NCBI GenBank assembly: GCA_028015245.1
Contig: CM051389.1
Span: 61,735 to 125,734 of the forward strand
DNA: 64,000 bases
Source of the DNA: Cardamine occulta
Lineage: Eukaryota > Streptophyta > Magnoliopsida > Brassicales > Brassicaceae
Direction: 5' to 3'
Part shown: in pieces, positions 40,659 through 54,409 of the stretch
Layout of the letters: each line of letters starts with the position of its first letter
Numbering within the stretch: the stretch's first letter is position 1
The notes under the pieces: generated by a model
The model's database searches: none
Told to the model about the DNA's origin: nothing
The model's input: the letters and a program-made list of their open reading frames with translations, nothing else
Position numbers and translations under genes: made by a program

Positions 40659-41794
40659 AAGCGGTGAATATTTTACAACTGCTTTGAGATGTTCAAGAAA
40701 GGTGTAGAAGCAAATCAAAGTAAGAAACATGCATTACAACTTATTTTTAGTTCTTTTAGTTCTAAGAATCTTATAGGAGTTTCTAATGGTGACTAAGGGG
40801 CTTTGTAGCAAGACGACACATATGGAGGCTTAAACAACACCTATTGATGTGAATTTGAAGAATCAATGGTTTCATTGATAAGAATGTTGCCATTTTCAAG
40901 CTGATTCACCTATAAACAGAGTTATGAACCTTGAGGAGGGAAATAAGAGTGAATCAAAGTGTTGAAGTGTAGTCAAAAGCGGTGAATATTTTACAACTGC
41001 TTTGAGATGTTCAAGAAAGGTGTAGAAGCAAATCAAAGTAAAAAACATGCATTACAACTTATTTTATAGTTCTTTTAGTTCTAAGAATCTCATAGGAGTT
41101 TCTAATGGTGAATAAGGGGCTTTTTAGCAAGACGACACATATGGAGGCTTAAACAACACCTATTGATGTGAATTTGAAGAATCAATGGTTTCATTGATAA
41201 GAATTTGGCCATTTTCAAGCTGATTCACCTATAAACAGAGTTATGAACCTTCAGGATGCAAATAAGAGTGAATCAAAGTGTTGAAGTGTAGTCAAAGGCG
41301 GTGAATATTTTACAACTGCTTTGAGATGTTCAAGAAAGGTGTAGAAGCAAATCAAAGTAAGAAACATGCATTACAACTTATTTTTAGTTCTTTTAGTTCT
41401 AAGAATCTTATAGGAGTTTCTAATGGTGACTAAGGGGCTTTGTAGCAAGACGACACATATGGAGGCTTAAACAACACCTATTGATGTGAATTTGAAGAAT
41501 CAATGGTTTCATTGATAAGAATGTGGCCATTTTCAAGCTGATTCACCTATAAACAGAGTTATGAACCTTGAGGATGCAAATAAGAGTGAATCAAAGTGTT
41601 GAAGTGTAGTCAAAGGCGGTGAATATTTTACAACTGCTTTGAGATGTTCAAGAAAGGTGTAGAAGCAAATCAAAGTAAGAAACATGCATTACAACTTATT
41701 TTTAGTTCTTTTAGTTCTAAGAATCTTATAGGAGTTTCTAATGGTGACTAAGGGGCTTTGTAGCAAGACGACACATATGGAGGCTTAAACAACA

Positions 41795-41822
41795 GGGATT
41801 GAGGGTAATTCGAAGAGTCAGT
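41795..41822 (+). other. Cluster of substitutions in a type B unit
   Basis: Against the usual aacacctattgatg and gaatttgaagaatc, this stretch has nine substitutions in 28 bases without an indel, most of them to G. It resembles the cluster at 22365 and hits the same part of the monomer. Confidence 0.7.
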
Positions 41823-42700
41823 GGTTTCATTGATAAGAATGTGGCCATTTTCAAGCTAATTCACCTATAAACGAAGTTATGAACCTTCAAGATGCAAATA
41901 AGAGTGAATCAAAGTGTTGAAGTTTTGTCAAAAGCGGTGAATATTTTACAACTGCTTTGAGATGTTCAAGAAAGGTGTAGAAGCAAATCAAAGTAAGAAA
42001 CATGCATTACAGCTTATCCCATAGTTCTTTTAGTTCTAAGAATCTCATAGGAGTTTCTAATGGTGAATAAGGGGCTTTGTAGCAAGACGACACATATGGA
42101 GGCTTAAACAACACCTATTGATGTGAATTTGAAGAATCAATGGTTTCATTGATAAGAATTTGGCCATTTTCAAGCTGATTCACCTATAAACAGAGTTATG
42201 AACCTTCAGGATGCAAATAAGAGTGAATCAAAGTGTTGAAGTGTAGTCAAAGGCGGTGAATATTTTACAACTGCTTTGAGATGTTCAAAAAAGGTGTAGA
42301 AGCAAATCAAAGTAAGAAACATGCATTACAACTTATTTTTAGTTCTTTTAGTTCTAAGAATCTTATAGGAGTTTCTAATGGTGACTAAGGGGCTTTGTAG
42401 CAAGACGACACATATGGAGGCTTAAACAACACCTATTGATGTGAATTTGAAGAATCAATGGTTTCATTGATAAGAATGTGGCCATTTTCAAGCTGATTCA
42501 CCTATAAACAGAGTTATGAACCTTCAGGATGCAAATAAGAGTGAATCAAAGTGTTGAAGTGTAGTCAAAGGCGGTGAATATTTTACAACTGCTTTGAGAT
42601 GTTCAAAAAAGGTGTAGAAGCAAATCAAAGTAAGAAACATGCATTACAACTTATTTTTAGTTCTTTTAGTTCTAAGAATCTTATAGGAGTTTCTAATGGT

Positions 42701-42933
42701 GAATTTGGGAGTTGTAGCAAGAAGACACATATGGAGGCTTAAACAACACCTATTCATGTGAACTTGAACAAGCAATTGTTTCATTGATAAGAAAGTGGCC
42801 AGGTTCAAGCTTATTCACCGATAAACAGAGTTATGAACCTTGAGGATGCAAACAAGAGTGAATCAAAGTGTTGAAGTGTAGTCAAACGCGGTGAATATGT
42901 TACAACTGCTTGGAGATGGTCAAAAAAGGTGCA
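42701..42933 (+). repeat. Diverged monomer with D-like segment
   Basis: Begins with gaatttgggagttgtag and caagaagac (type D hallmarks). It then carries scattered substitutions such as attcatgtgaacttg, caagcaattg, aaagtggccagg, tattcaccgat and tggagatggtc, almost without length change. Neighbouring units on both sides are ordinary or only mildly altered. Confidence 0.75.
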
Positions 42934-45900
42934 GAAGCAAATCAAAGTAAGAAACATGCATTACAACTTATTTTTAGTTCTTTTAGTTCTAAGCATCTTA
43001 TAGGCGTTTCTAATGGTGACTAAGGGGCTTTGTAGCAAGCCGACACATATGGAGGCTTAAACCACACCTATTGATGTGAATTTGAAGAATCAATGGTTTC
43101 ATTGATAAGAATGTGGCCATTTTCAAGCTGATTCACCTATAAACAGAGTTATGAACCTTGAGGATTCAAATAAGAGTGAATCAAAGTGCTGAAGTGTAGT
43201 CAAAGGCGGTGAATATGTTACAACTGCTTTGAGAAGTTCAGGAAAGGTGGAGCAGCAAATCAAAGAAAGAAACATGCATTACAACTTATTTCATTAGTTC
43301 TTTTAGTTCTAAGAATCTCATAGGAGTATCTAATTGTGAATAAGGGGCTTTGTAGCAAGACGACACATATGGAGGCTTAAACAACACCTATTGATGTGAA
43401 TTTGAAGAATCAATGGTTTCATTGATAAGAATTTGGCCATTTTCAAGCTGATTCACCTATAAACAGAGTTATGAACCTTCAGGATGCAAATAAGAGTGAA
43501 TCAAAGTGTTGAAGTGTAGTCAAAGGCGGTGAATATTTTACAACTGCTTTGAGATGTTCAAGAAAGGTGTAGAAGCAAATCAAAGTAAGAAACATGCATT
43601 ACAACTTATTTTTAGTTCTTTTAGTTCTAAGAATCTTATAGGAGTTTCTAATGGTGAATAAGGGGCTTTGTAGCAAGACGACACATATGGAGGCTTAAAC
43701 AACACCTATTGATGTGAATTTGAAGAATCAATGGTTTCATTGAGAAGAATTTGGCCATTTTCAAGCTGATTCACCTATAAACAGAGTTATGAACCTTCAG
43801 GATGCAAATAAGAGTGAATCAAAGTGTTGAAGTGTAGTCAAAGGCGGTGAATATTTTACAACTGCTTTGAGATGTTCAAGAAAGGTGTAGAAGCAAATCA
43901 AAGTAAGAAACATGCATTACAACTTATTTTTAGTTCTTTTAGTTCTAAGAATCTTATAGGAGTTTCTAATGGTGACTAAGGGGCTTTGTAGCAAGACGAC
44001 ACATATGGAGGCTTAAACAACACCTATTGATGTGAATTTGAAGAATCAATGGTTTCATTGATAAGAATGTGGCCATTTTCAAGCTGATTCACCTATAAAC
44101 AGAGTTATGAACCTTCAGGATGCAAATAAGAGTGAATCAAAGTGTTGAAGTGTAGTCAAAGGCGGTGAATATTTTACAACTGCTTTGAGATGTTCAAGAA
44201 AGGTGTAGAAGCAAATCAAAGTAAGAAACATGCATTACAACTTATCTCATAGTTCTTTTAGTTCTAAGAATCTCATAGGAGTTTCTAATGGTGAATAAGG
44301 GGCTTTGTAGCAAGACGACACATATGGAGGCTTAAACAACACCTATTGATGTGAATTTGAAGAATCAATGGTTTCATTGATAAGAATTTGGCCATTTTCA
44401 AGCTGATTCACCTATAAACAGAGTTATGAACCTTTAGGATGCAAATAAGAGTGAATCAAAGTGTTGAAGTGTAGTCAAAGGCGGTGAATATTTTACAACT
44501 GCTTTGAGATGTTCAAGAAAGGTGTAGAAGCAAATCAAAGTAAGAAACATGCATTACAACTTATTTTTAGTTCTTTTAGTTCTAAGAATCTTATAGGAGT
44601 TTCTAATGGTGACTAAGGGGCTTTGTAGCAAGACGACACATATGGAGGCTTAAACAACACCTATTGATGTGAATTTGAAGAATCAATGGTTTCATTGATA
44701 AGAATGTGGCCATTTTCAAGCTGATTCACCTATAAACAGAGTTATAAACATTGAGGATGCAAATGAGGGTGAATCAAAGTGTTGAAGTGTAGTCAAAAGC
44801 GGTGAATATTTTACAACTGCTTTGAGATGTTCAAAAAGGTGTAGAAGCAAATCAAAGTAAGAAACATGCATTACAACTTATTTTTAGTTCTTTTAGTTCT
44901 AAGAATCTTATAGGAGTTTCTAATGGTGACTAAGGGGCTTTGTAGAAGGCGACACATATGGAGGCTTAAACAACACCTATTGATGTGAATTTGAAGAATC
45001 AATGGTTTCATTGATAAGAATGTGGCCATTTTCAAGCTGATTCACCTATAAACAGAGTTATGAACCTTGAGGATGCAAATAAGAGTGAATCAAAGTGTTG
45101 AAGTGTAGTCAAAGCGGTGAATATTTTACAACTGCTTTGAGATGTTCAAGAAAGGTGTAGAAGCAAATCAAAGTAAGAAACATGCATTACAACTTATTTT
45201 TAGTTCTTTTAGTTCTAAGAATCTTATAGGAGTTTCTAATGGTGACTAAGGGGCTTTGTAGCAAGACGACACATATGGAGGCTTAAACAACACCTATTGA
45301 TGTGAATTTGAAGAATCAATGGTTTCATTGATAAGAATGTGGCCATTTTCAAGCTGATTCACCTATAAACAGAGTTATGAACCTTGAGGATGCAAATAAG
45401 AGTGAATCAAAGTGTTGAAGTGTAGTCAAAGGCGGTGAATATTTTACAACTGCTTTGAGATGTTCAAGAAAGGTGTAGAAGCAAATCAAAGTAAGAAACA
45501 TGCATTACAACTTATTTTTAGTTCTTTTAGTTCTAAGAATCTTATAGGAGTTTCTAATGGTGACTAAGGGGCTTTGTAGCAAGACGACACATATGGAGGC
45601 TTAAACAACACCTATTGATGTGAATTTGAAGAATCAATGGTTTCATTGATAAGAATGTGGCCATTTTCAAGCTGATTCACCTATAAACAGAGTTATGAAC
45701 CTTGAGGATGAAAAGAAGAGTGAATCAAAGTGGGGAAGTGTAGTCAAAGGCGGTGTATATTTTACAACTGCTTTGAGATGTTCAAGAAAGGTTTAGAAGC
45801 AAATCAAAGTAAGAAACATGCATTACAACTTATTTCATTAGTTCTTTTAGTTCTAAGAATCTCATAGGAGTTTCTAATGGTGAATAAGGGGCTTTTTAGC

Positions 45901-48900
45901 AAGACGACACATATGGAGGCTTAAACAACACCTATTGATGTGAATTTGAAGAATCAATGGTTTCATTGATAAGAATTTGGCCATTTTCAAGCTGATTCAC
46001 CTATAAAAAGAGTTATGAACCTTCAGGATGCAAATAAGAGTGAATCAAAGTGTTGAAGTGTAGTCAAAGGCGGTGAATATTTTACAACTGCTTTGAGATG
46101 TTCAAGAAAGGTGTAGAAGCAAATCAAAGTAAGAAACATGCATTACAACTTATTTTTAGTTCTTTTAGTTCTAAGAATCTTATAGGAGTTTCTAATGGTG
46201 AATAAGGGGCTTTGTAGCAAGACGACACATATGGAGGCTTAAACAACACCTATTGATGTGAATTTGAAGAATCAATGGTTTCATTGAGAAGAATTTGGCC
46301 ATTTTCAAGCTGATTCACCTATAAACAGAGTTATGAACCTTCAGGATGCAAATAAGAGTGAATCAAAGTGTTAAAGTGTAGTCAAAGGCGGTGAATATTT
46401 TACAACTGCTTTGAGATGTTCAAGAAAGGTGTAGAAGCAAATCAAAGTAAGAAACATGCATTACAACTTATTTTTAGTTCTTTTAGTTCTAAGAATCTCA
46501 TAGGAGTTTCTAATGGTGAATAAGGGGCGTTGTAGCAAGAAGACACATATGGAGGCTTAAACAACACCTATTGATGTGAATTTGAAGAATCAATGGTTTC
46601 ATTGATAAGAATTTGGCCATTTTCAAGCTGATTCACCTATAAACAGAGTTATGAACCTTCAGGATGCAAATAAGAGTGAATCAAAGTGTTGAAGTGTAGT
46701 CAAAGGCGGTGAATATTTTACAACTGCTTTGAGATGTTCAAGAAAGGTGTAGAAGCAAATCAAAGTAAGAAACATGCATTACAACTTATTTTTAGTTCTT
46801 TTAGTTCTAAGAATCTTATAGGAGTTTCTAATGGTGACTAAGGGCTTTGTAGCAAGGCGACACATATGGAGGCTTAAACAACACCTATTGATGTGAATTT
46901 GAAGAATCCATGGTTTCATTGATAAGAATGTGGCCATTGTCAAGCTGATTCACCTATAAACAGAGTTATGAACCTTGAGGATGCAAATAAGAGTGAATCA
47001 AAGTGTTGAAGTGTAGTCAAAGCGGTGAATATTTTACAACTGCTTTGAGATGTTCAAGAAAGGTGTAGAAGCAAATCAAAGTAAGAAACATGCATTACAA
47101 CTTATTTTTAGTTCTTTTAGTTCTAAGAATCTTATAGGAGTTTCTAATGGTGACTAAGGGGCTTTGTAGCAAGACGACACATATGGAGGCTTAAACAACA
47201 CCTATTGATGTGAATTTGAAGAATCAATGGTTTCATTGATAAGAATGTGGCCATTTTCAAGCTGATTCACCTATAAACAGAGTTATGAACCTTCAGGATG
47301 CAAATAAGAGTGAATCAAAGTGTTGAAGTGTAGTCAAAGGCGGTGAATATTTTACAACTGCTTTGAGATGTTCAAGAAAGGTGTAGAAGCAAATCAAAGT
47401 AAGAAACATGCATTACAGCTTATCCCATAGTTCTTTTAGTTCTAAGAATCTCATAGGAGTTTCTAATGGTGAATAAGGGGCTTTGTAGCAAGACGACACA
47501 TATGGAGGCTTAAACAACACCTATTGATGTGAATTTGAAGAATCAATGGTTTCATTGATAAGAATTTGGCCATTTTCAAGCTGATTCACCTATAAACAGA
47601 GTTATGAACCTTCAGGATGCAAATAAGAGTGAATCAAAGTGTTGAAGTGTAGTCAAAGGCGGTGAATATTTTACAACTGCTTTGAGATGTTCAAGAAAGG
47701 TGTAGAAGCAAATCAAAGTAAGAAACATGCATTACAACTTATTTTTAGTTCTTTTAGTTCTAAGAATCTTATAGGAGTTTCTAATGGTGAATAAGGGGCT
47801 TTGTAGCAAGACGACACATATGGAGGCTTAAACAACACCTATTGATGTGAATTTGAAGAATCAATGGTTTCATTGAGAAGAATTTGGCCATTTTCAAGCT
47901 GATTCACCTATAAACAGAGTTATGAACCTTCAGGATGCAAATAAGAGTGAATCAAAGTGTTGAAGTGTAGTCAAAGGCGGTGAATATTTTACAACTGCTT
48001 TGAGATGTTCAAGAAAGGTGTAGAAGCAAATCAAAGTAAGAAACATGCATTACAACTTATTTTTAGTTCTTTTAGTTCTAAGAATCTTATAGGAGTTTCT
48101 AATTGTGACTAAGGGGCTTTGTAGCAAGACGACACATATGGAGGCTTAAACAACACCTATTGATGTGAATTTGAAGAATCAATGGTTTCATTGAGAAGAA
48201 TGTGGCCATTTTCAAGCTGATTCACCTATAAACAGAGTTATGAACCTTCAGGATGCAAATAAGAGTGAATCAAAGTGTTAAAGTGTAGTCAAAGGCGGTG
48301 AATATTTTACAACTGCTTTGAGATGTTCAAGAAAGGTGTAGAAGCAAATCAAAGTAAGAAACATGCATTACAACTTATCCCATAGTTCTTTTAGTTCTAA
48401 GAATCTCATAGGAGTTTCTAATGGTGACTAAGGGGCTTTGTAGCAAGACGACACATATGGAGGCTTAAACGACGTCTATTGATGTGAATTTGAAGAATCA
48501 ATGGTTTCATTGATAAGAATTTGGCCATTTTCAAGCTGATTCACCTATAAATAGAGTTATGAACCTTTAGGATGCAAATAAGAGTGAATCAAAGTGTTGA
48601 AGTGTAGTCAAAGCGGTGAATATTTTACAACTGCTTTGAGATGTTCAAGAAAGGTGTAGAAGCAAATCAAAGTAAGAAACATGCATTACAACTTATTTTT
48701 AGTTCTTTTAGTTCTAAGAATCTTATAGGAGTTTCTAATGGTGACTAAGGGGCTTTGTAGCAAGACGACACATATGGAGGCTTAAACAACACCTATTGAT
48801 GTGAATTTGAAGAATCAATGGTTTCATTGATAAGAATGTGGCCATTTTCAAGCTGATTCACCTATAAACAGAGTTATGAACCTTCAGGATGCAAATAAGA

Positions 48901-51863
48901 GTGAATCAAAGTGTTGAAGTGTAGTCAAAAGCGGTGAATATTTTACAACTGCTTTGAGATGTTCAAAAAGGTGTAGAAGCAAATCAAAGTAAGAAACATG
49001 CATTACAACTTATTTTTAGTTCTTTTAGTTCTAAGAATCTTATAGGAGTTTCTAATGGTGACTAAGGGGCTTTGTAGCAAGACGACACATATGGAGGCTT
49101 AAACAACACCTATTGATGTGAATTTGAAGAATCAATGGTTTCATTGATAAGAATGTGGCCATTTTCAAGCTGATTCACCTATAAACAGAGTTATGAACCT
49201 TCAGGATGCAAATAAGAGTGAATCAAAGTGTTGAAGTGTAGTCAAAGGCGGTGAATATTTTACAACTGCTTTGAGATGTTCAAGAAAGGTGTAGAAGCAA
49301 ATCAAAGTAAGAAACATGCATTACAACTTATTTTTAGTTCTTTTAGTTCTAAGAATCTTATAGGAGTTTCTAATGGTGACTAAGGGGCTTTGTAGCAAGA
49401 CGACACATATGGAGGCTTAAACAACACCTATTGATGTGAATTTGAAGAATCAATGGTTTCATTGATAAGAATGTGGCCATTTTCAAGCTGATTCACCTAT
49501 AAACAGAGTTATGAACCTTCAGGATGCAAATAAGAGTGAATCAAAGTGTTGAAGTGTAGTCAAAGGCGGTGAATATTTTACAACTGCTTTGAGATGTTCA
49601 AGAAAGGTGTAGAAGCAAATCAAAGTAAGAAACATGCATTACAACTTATTTTTAGTTCTTTTAGTTCTAAGAATCTTATTGGAGTTTCTAATGGTGACTA
49701 AGGGGCTTTGTAGCAAGACGACACATATGGAGGCTTAAACAACACCTATTGATGTGAATTTGAAGAATCAATGGTTTCATTGATAAGAATGTGGCCATTT
49801 TCAAGCTAATTCACCTAAAAAGAGAGTTATGAACCTTGAAGATGCAAATAAGAGTGAATCAAAGTGTTGAAGTGTAGTCAAAGGCGGTGAATATTTTACA
49901 ACTGCTTTGAGATGTTCAAGAAAGGTGTAGAAGCAAATCAAAGTAAGAAACATGCATTACAACTTATCCCATTTAGTTCTTTTAGTTCTAAGAATCTCAT
50001 AGGAGTTTCTAATGGTGAATAAGGGGCTTTGTAGCAAGGCGACACATATGGAGGCTTAAACAACACCTATTGATGTGAATTTGAAGAATCAATGGTTTCA
50101 TTGATAAGAATTTGGCCATTTTCAAGCTGATTCACCTATAAACAGAGTTATGAACCTTTAGGATGCAAATAAGAGTGAATCAAAGTGTTGAAGTGTAGTC
50201 AAAGCGGTGAATATTTTACAACTGCTTTGAGATGTTCAAGAAAGGTGTAGAAGCAAATCAAAGTAAGAAACATGCATTACAACTTATTTTTAGTTCTTTT
50301 AGTTCTAAGAATCTTATAGGAGTTTCTAATGGTGACTAAGGGGCTTTGTAGCAAGACGACACATATGGAGGCTTAAACAACACCTATTGATGTGGATTTG
50401 AAGAATCAATGGTTTCATTGATAAGCATGTGGCCATTTTCAAGCTGATTCACCTATAAACAGAGTTATGAACCTTCAGGATGCAAATAAGAGTGAATCAA
50501 AGTGTTGAAGTGTAGGTGAAGGAGGTGAGTATTTTACAACTGCTTCGAGAGGTTCAAGAAAGGGGTAGAAGCAAATCAAAGTAAGAAACATGCATTACAA
50601 CTTATTTTATAGTTTTTTTAGTTCTAGGAATCTCATAGGAGTTTCTAATGGTGAATAAGGGGCTTTGTAGCAAGACGACACATATGGAGGCTTAAACAAC
50701 ACCTATTGATGTGAATTTGAAGAATCAATGGTTTCATTGATAAGAATTTGGCCATTTTCAAGCTGATTCACCTATAAACAGAGTTATGAACCTTCTTAGG
50801 ATGCAAATAAGAGTGAATCAAAGTGTTGAGGTGAAGACAAAAGCGGTGAATATTTTACAACTGCTTTGAGATGTTCAAGAAAGGTGTAGAAGCAAATCAA
50901 AGTAAGAAACATGCATTACAACTTATTTTTAGTTCTTTTAGTTCTAAGAATCTTATAGGAGTTATTAATGGTGACTAAGGGGCTTTGTAGCAAGACGACA
51001 CATATGGAGGCTTAAACAACACCTATTGATGTGAATTTGAAGAATCAATGGTTTCATTGATAAGAATGTGGCCATTTTCAAGCTGATTCACCTATAAACA
51101 GAGTTATGAACCTTCAGGATGCAAATAAGAGTGAATCAAAGTGTTGAAGTGTAGTCAAAGGCGGTGAATATTTTACAACTGCTTTGAGATGTTCAAGAAA
51201 GGTGTAGAAGCAAATCAAAGTAAGAAACATGCATTACAACTTATTTTTAGTTCTTTTAGTTCTAAGAATCTTATAGGAGTTTCTAATGGTGACTAAGGGG
51301 CTTTGTAGCAAGACGACACATATGGAGGCTTAAACAACACCTATTGATGTGAATTTGAAGAATCAATGGTTTCATTGATAAGAATGTGGCCATTTTCAAG
51401 CTGATTCACCTATAAACGCAGTTCTGACCCTTCAGGATGCAAATAAGAGTGAATCAAAGTGTTGAAGTGTACTCAAAGCGGTGAATATTTTACAACTGCT
51501 TTGAGATGTTCAAGAAAGGTGTAGAAGCAAATCAAAGTAAGAAACATGCATTACAACTTATCCCATAGTTCTTTTAGTTCTAAGAATCTCATAGGAGTTT
51601 CTAATGGTGAATAAGGGGCTTTGTAGCAAGACGACACATATGGAGGCTTAAACAACACCTATTGATGTGAATTTGAAGAATCAATGGTTTCATTGATAAG
51701 AATTTGGCCATTTTCAAGCTGATTCACCTATAAAAAGAGTTATGAACCTTCAGGATGCAAATAAGAGTGAATCAAAGTGTTGAAGTGTAGTCAAAGGCGG
51801 TGAATATTTTACAACTGCTTTGAGATGTTCAAGAAAGGTGTAGAAGCAAATCAAAGTAAGAAA

Positions 51864-52182
51864 CATGCATTACAGCTTATCCCATAGTTTTTTTAGTTCT
51901 AAGAATCTCATAAGAGTTTCTAATGGTGAATAAAGGGCTTTGTAGCAAGACGACACATATGGAGGCTTAAACAACACCTATTGATGTGAATTTGAAGAAT
52001 CAATGGTTTCATTGAGAAGAATTTGGCCATTTTCAAGCTGATTCACCTATAAACAGAGTTATGAACCTTTAGGATGCAAATAAGAGTGAATCAAAGTGTT
52101 GAAGTGTAGTCAAAGGCGGTGAATATTTTACAACTGCTTTGAGATGTTCAAAAAAGGTGTAGAAGCAAATCAAAGTAAGAAA
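51864..52182 (+). repeat. Type C monomer (319 bp)
   Basis: Full type C haplotype; one private change gives aataaagggc in place of aataaggggc. It lies 16862 bp (53 units) after the C unit at 35002 and 2227 bp (7 units) before the next. Confidence 0.9.
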
Positions 52183-54090
52183 CATGCATTACAACTTATT
52201 TTTAGTTCTTTTAGTTCTAAGAATCTTATAGGAGTTTCTAATGGTGACTAAGGGGCTTTGTAGCAAGACGACACATATGGAGGCTTAAACAACACCTATT
52301 GATGTGAATTTGAAGAATCAATGGTTTCATTGATAAGAATGTGGCCATTTTCAAGCTGATTCACCTATAAACAGAGTTATGAACCTTCATGGATGCAAAT
52401 AAGAGTGAATCAAAGTGTTGAAGTGTAGTCAAAGCGGTGAATATTTTACAACTGCTTTGAGATGTTCAAGAAAGGTGTAGAAGCAAATCAAAGTAAGAAA
52501 CATGCATTACAACTTATTTTTAGTTCTTTTAGTTCTAAGAATCTTATAGGAGTTTCTAATGGTGACTAAGGGGCTTTGTAGCAAGACGACACATATGGAG
52601 GCTTAAACAACACCTATTGATGTGAATTTGAAGAATCAATGGTTTCATTGATAAGAATGTGGCCATTTTCAAGCTGATTCACCTATAAACAGAGTTATGA
52701 ACCTTCAGGATGCAAATAAGAGTGAATCAAAGTGTTGAAGTGTAGTCAAAGGCGGTGAATCTCTTACAACTGCTTTGAGATGTTCAAGAAAGGTGTAGAA
52801 GCAAATCAAAGTAAGAAACATGCATTACAACTTATTTTTAGTTCTTTTAGTTCTAAGAATCTTATAGGAGTTTCTAATGGTGAATAAGGGGCTTTGTAGC
52901 AAGACGACACATATGGAGGCTTAAACAACACCTATTGATGTGAATTTGAAGAATCAATGGTTTCATTGATAAGAATGTGGCCATTTTCAAGCTGATTCAC
53001 CTATAAACAGAGTTATGAACCTTCAGGATGCAAATAAGAGTGAATCAAAGTGTTGAAGTGTAGTCAAAGGCGGTGAATATTTTACAACTGCTTTGAGATG
53101 TTCAAGAAAGGTGTAGAAGCAAATCAAAGTAAGAAACATGCATTACAACTTATTTTTAGTTCTTTTAGTTCTAAGAATCTTATAGGAGTTTCTAATGGTG
53201 ACTAAGGGGCTTTGTAGCAAGACGACACATATGGAGGCTTAAACAACACCTATTGATGTGAATTTGAAGAATCAATGGTTTCATTGATAAGAATGTGGCC
53301 ATTTTCAAGCTGATTCACCTATAAACAGAGTTATGAACCTTCAGGATGCAAATAAGAGTGAATCAAAGTGTTGAAGTGTAGTCAAAGCGGTGAATATTTT
53401 ACAACTGCTTTGAGATGTTCAAGAAAGGTGTAGAAGCAAATCAAAGTAAGAAACATGCATTACAACTTATTTTTAGTTCTTTTAGTTCTAAGAATCTTAT
53501 AGGAGTTTCTAATGGTGACTAAGGGGCTTTGTAGCAAGACGACACATATGGAGGCTTAAACAACACCTATTGATGTGAATTTGAAGAATCAATGGTTTCA
53601 TTGATAAGAATGTGGCCATTTTCAAGCTGATTCACCTATAAACAGAGTTATGAACCTTCAGGATGCAAATAAGAGTGAATCAAAGTGTTGAAGTGTAGTC
53701 AAAGGCGGTGAATATTTTACAACTGCTTTGAGATGTTCAAGAAAGGTGTAGAAGCAAATCAAAGTAAGAAACATGCATTACAGCTTACCCCATAGTTCTT
53801 TTAGTTCTAAGAATCTCATAGGAGTTTCTAATGGTGAATAAGGGGCTTTGTAGCAAGACGACACATATGGAGGCTTAAACAACACCTATTGATGTGAATT
53901 TGAAGAATCAATGGTTTCATTGATAAGAATTTGGCTATTTTCAAGTTCATTCACCTATAAACAGAGTTATGAACCTTGAAGATGCAAATAAGAGTGAATC
54001 AAAGTGTTGAAGTGTAGTCAAAGGCGGTGAATATTTTACAACTGCTTTGAGATGTTCAAGAAAGGTGTAGAAGCAAATCAAAGTAAGAAA

Positions 54091-54409
54091 AATGCATTAC
54101 AGCTTATCCCATAGTTTTTTTAGGTCTAAGAATCTCATAAGAGTTTCTAATGGTGAATAAGGGGCTTTGTAGCAAGACGACACATATGGAGGCTTAAACA
54201 ACACCTATTGATGTGAATTTGAAGAATCAATGGTTTCATTGAGAAGAATTTGGCCATTTTCAAGCTGATTCACCTATAAACAGAGTTATGAACCTTTAGG
54301 ATGCAAATAAGAGTGAATCAAAGTGTTGAAGTGTAGTCAAAGGCGGTGAATATTTTACAACTGCTTTGAGATGTTCAAAAAAGGTGTAGAAGCAAATCAA
54401 AGTAAGAAA
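54091..54409 (+). repeat. Type C monomer with taggtctaag (319 bp)
   Basis: Type C haplotype with two extra changes: aatgcatt for catgcatt, and taggtctaag for tagttctaag. The taggtctaag form recurs near 57945 and 63347. The preceding unit has ggctatttt and ccttgaagatg, the same partner that precedes the C unit at 26733. Confidence 0.88.
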
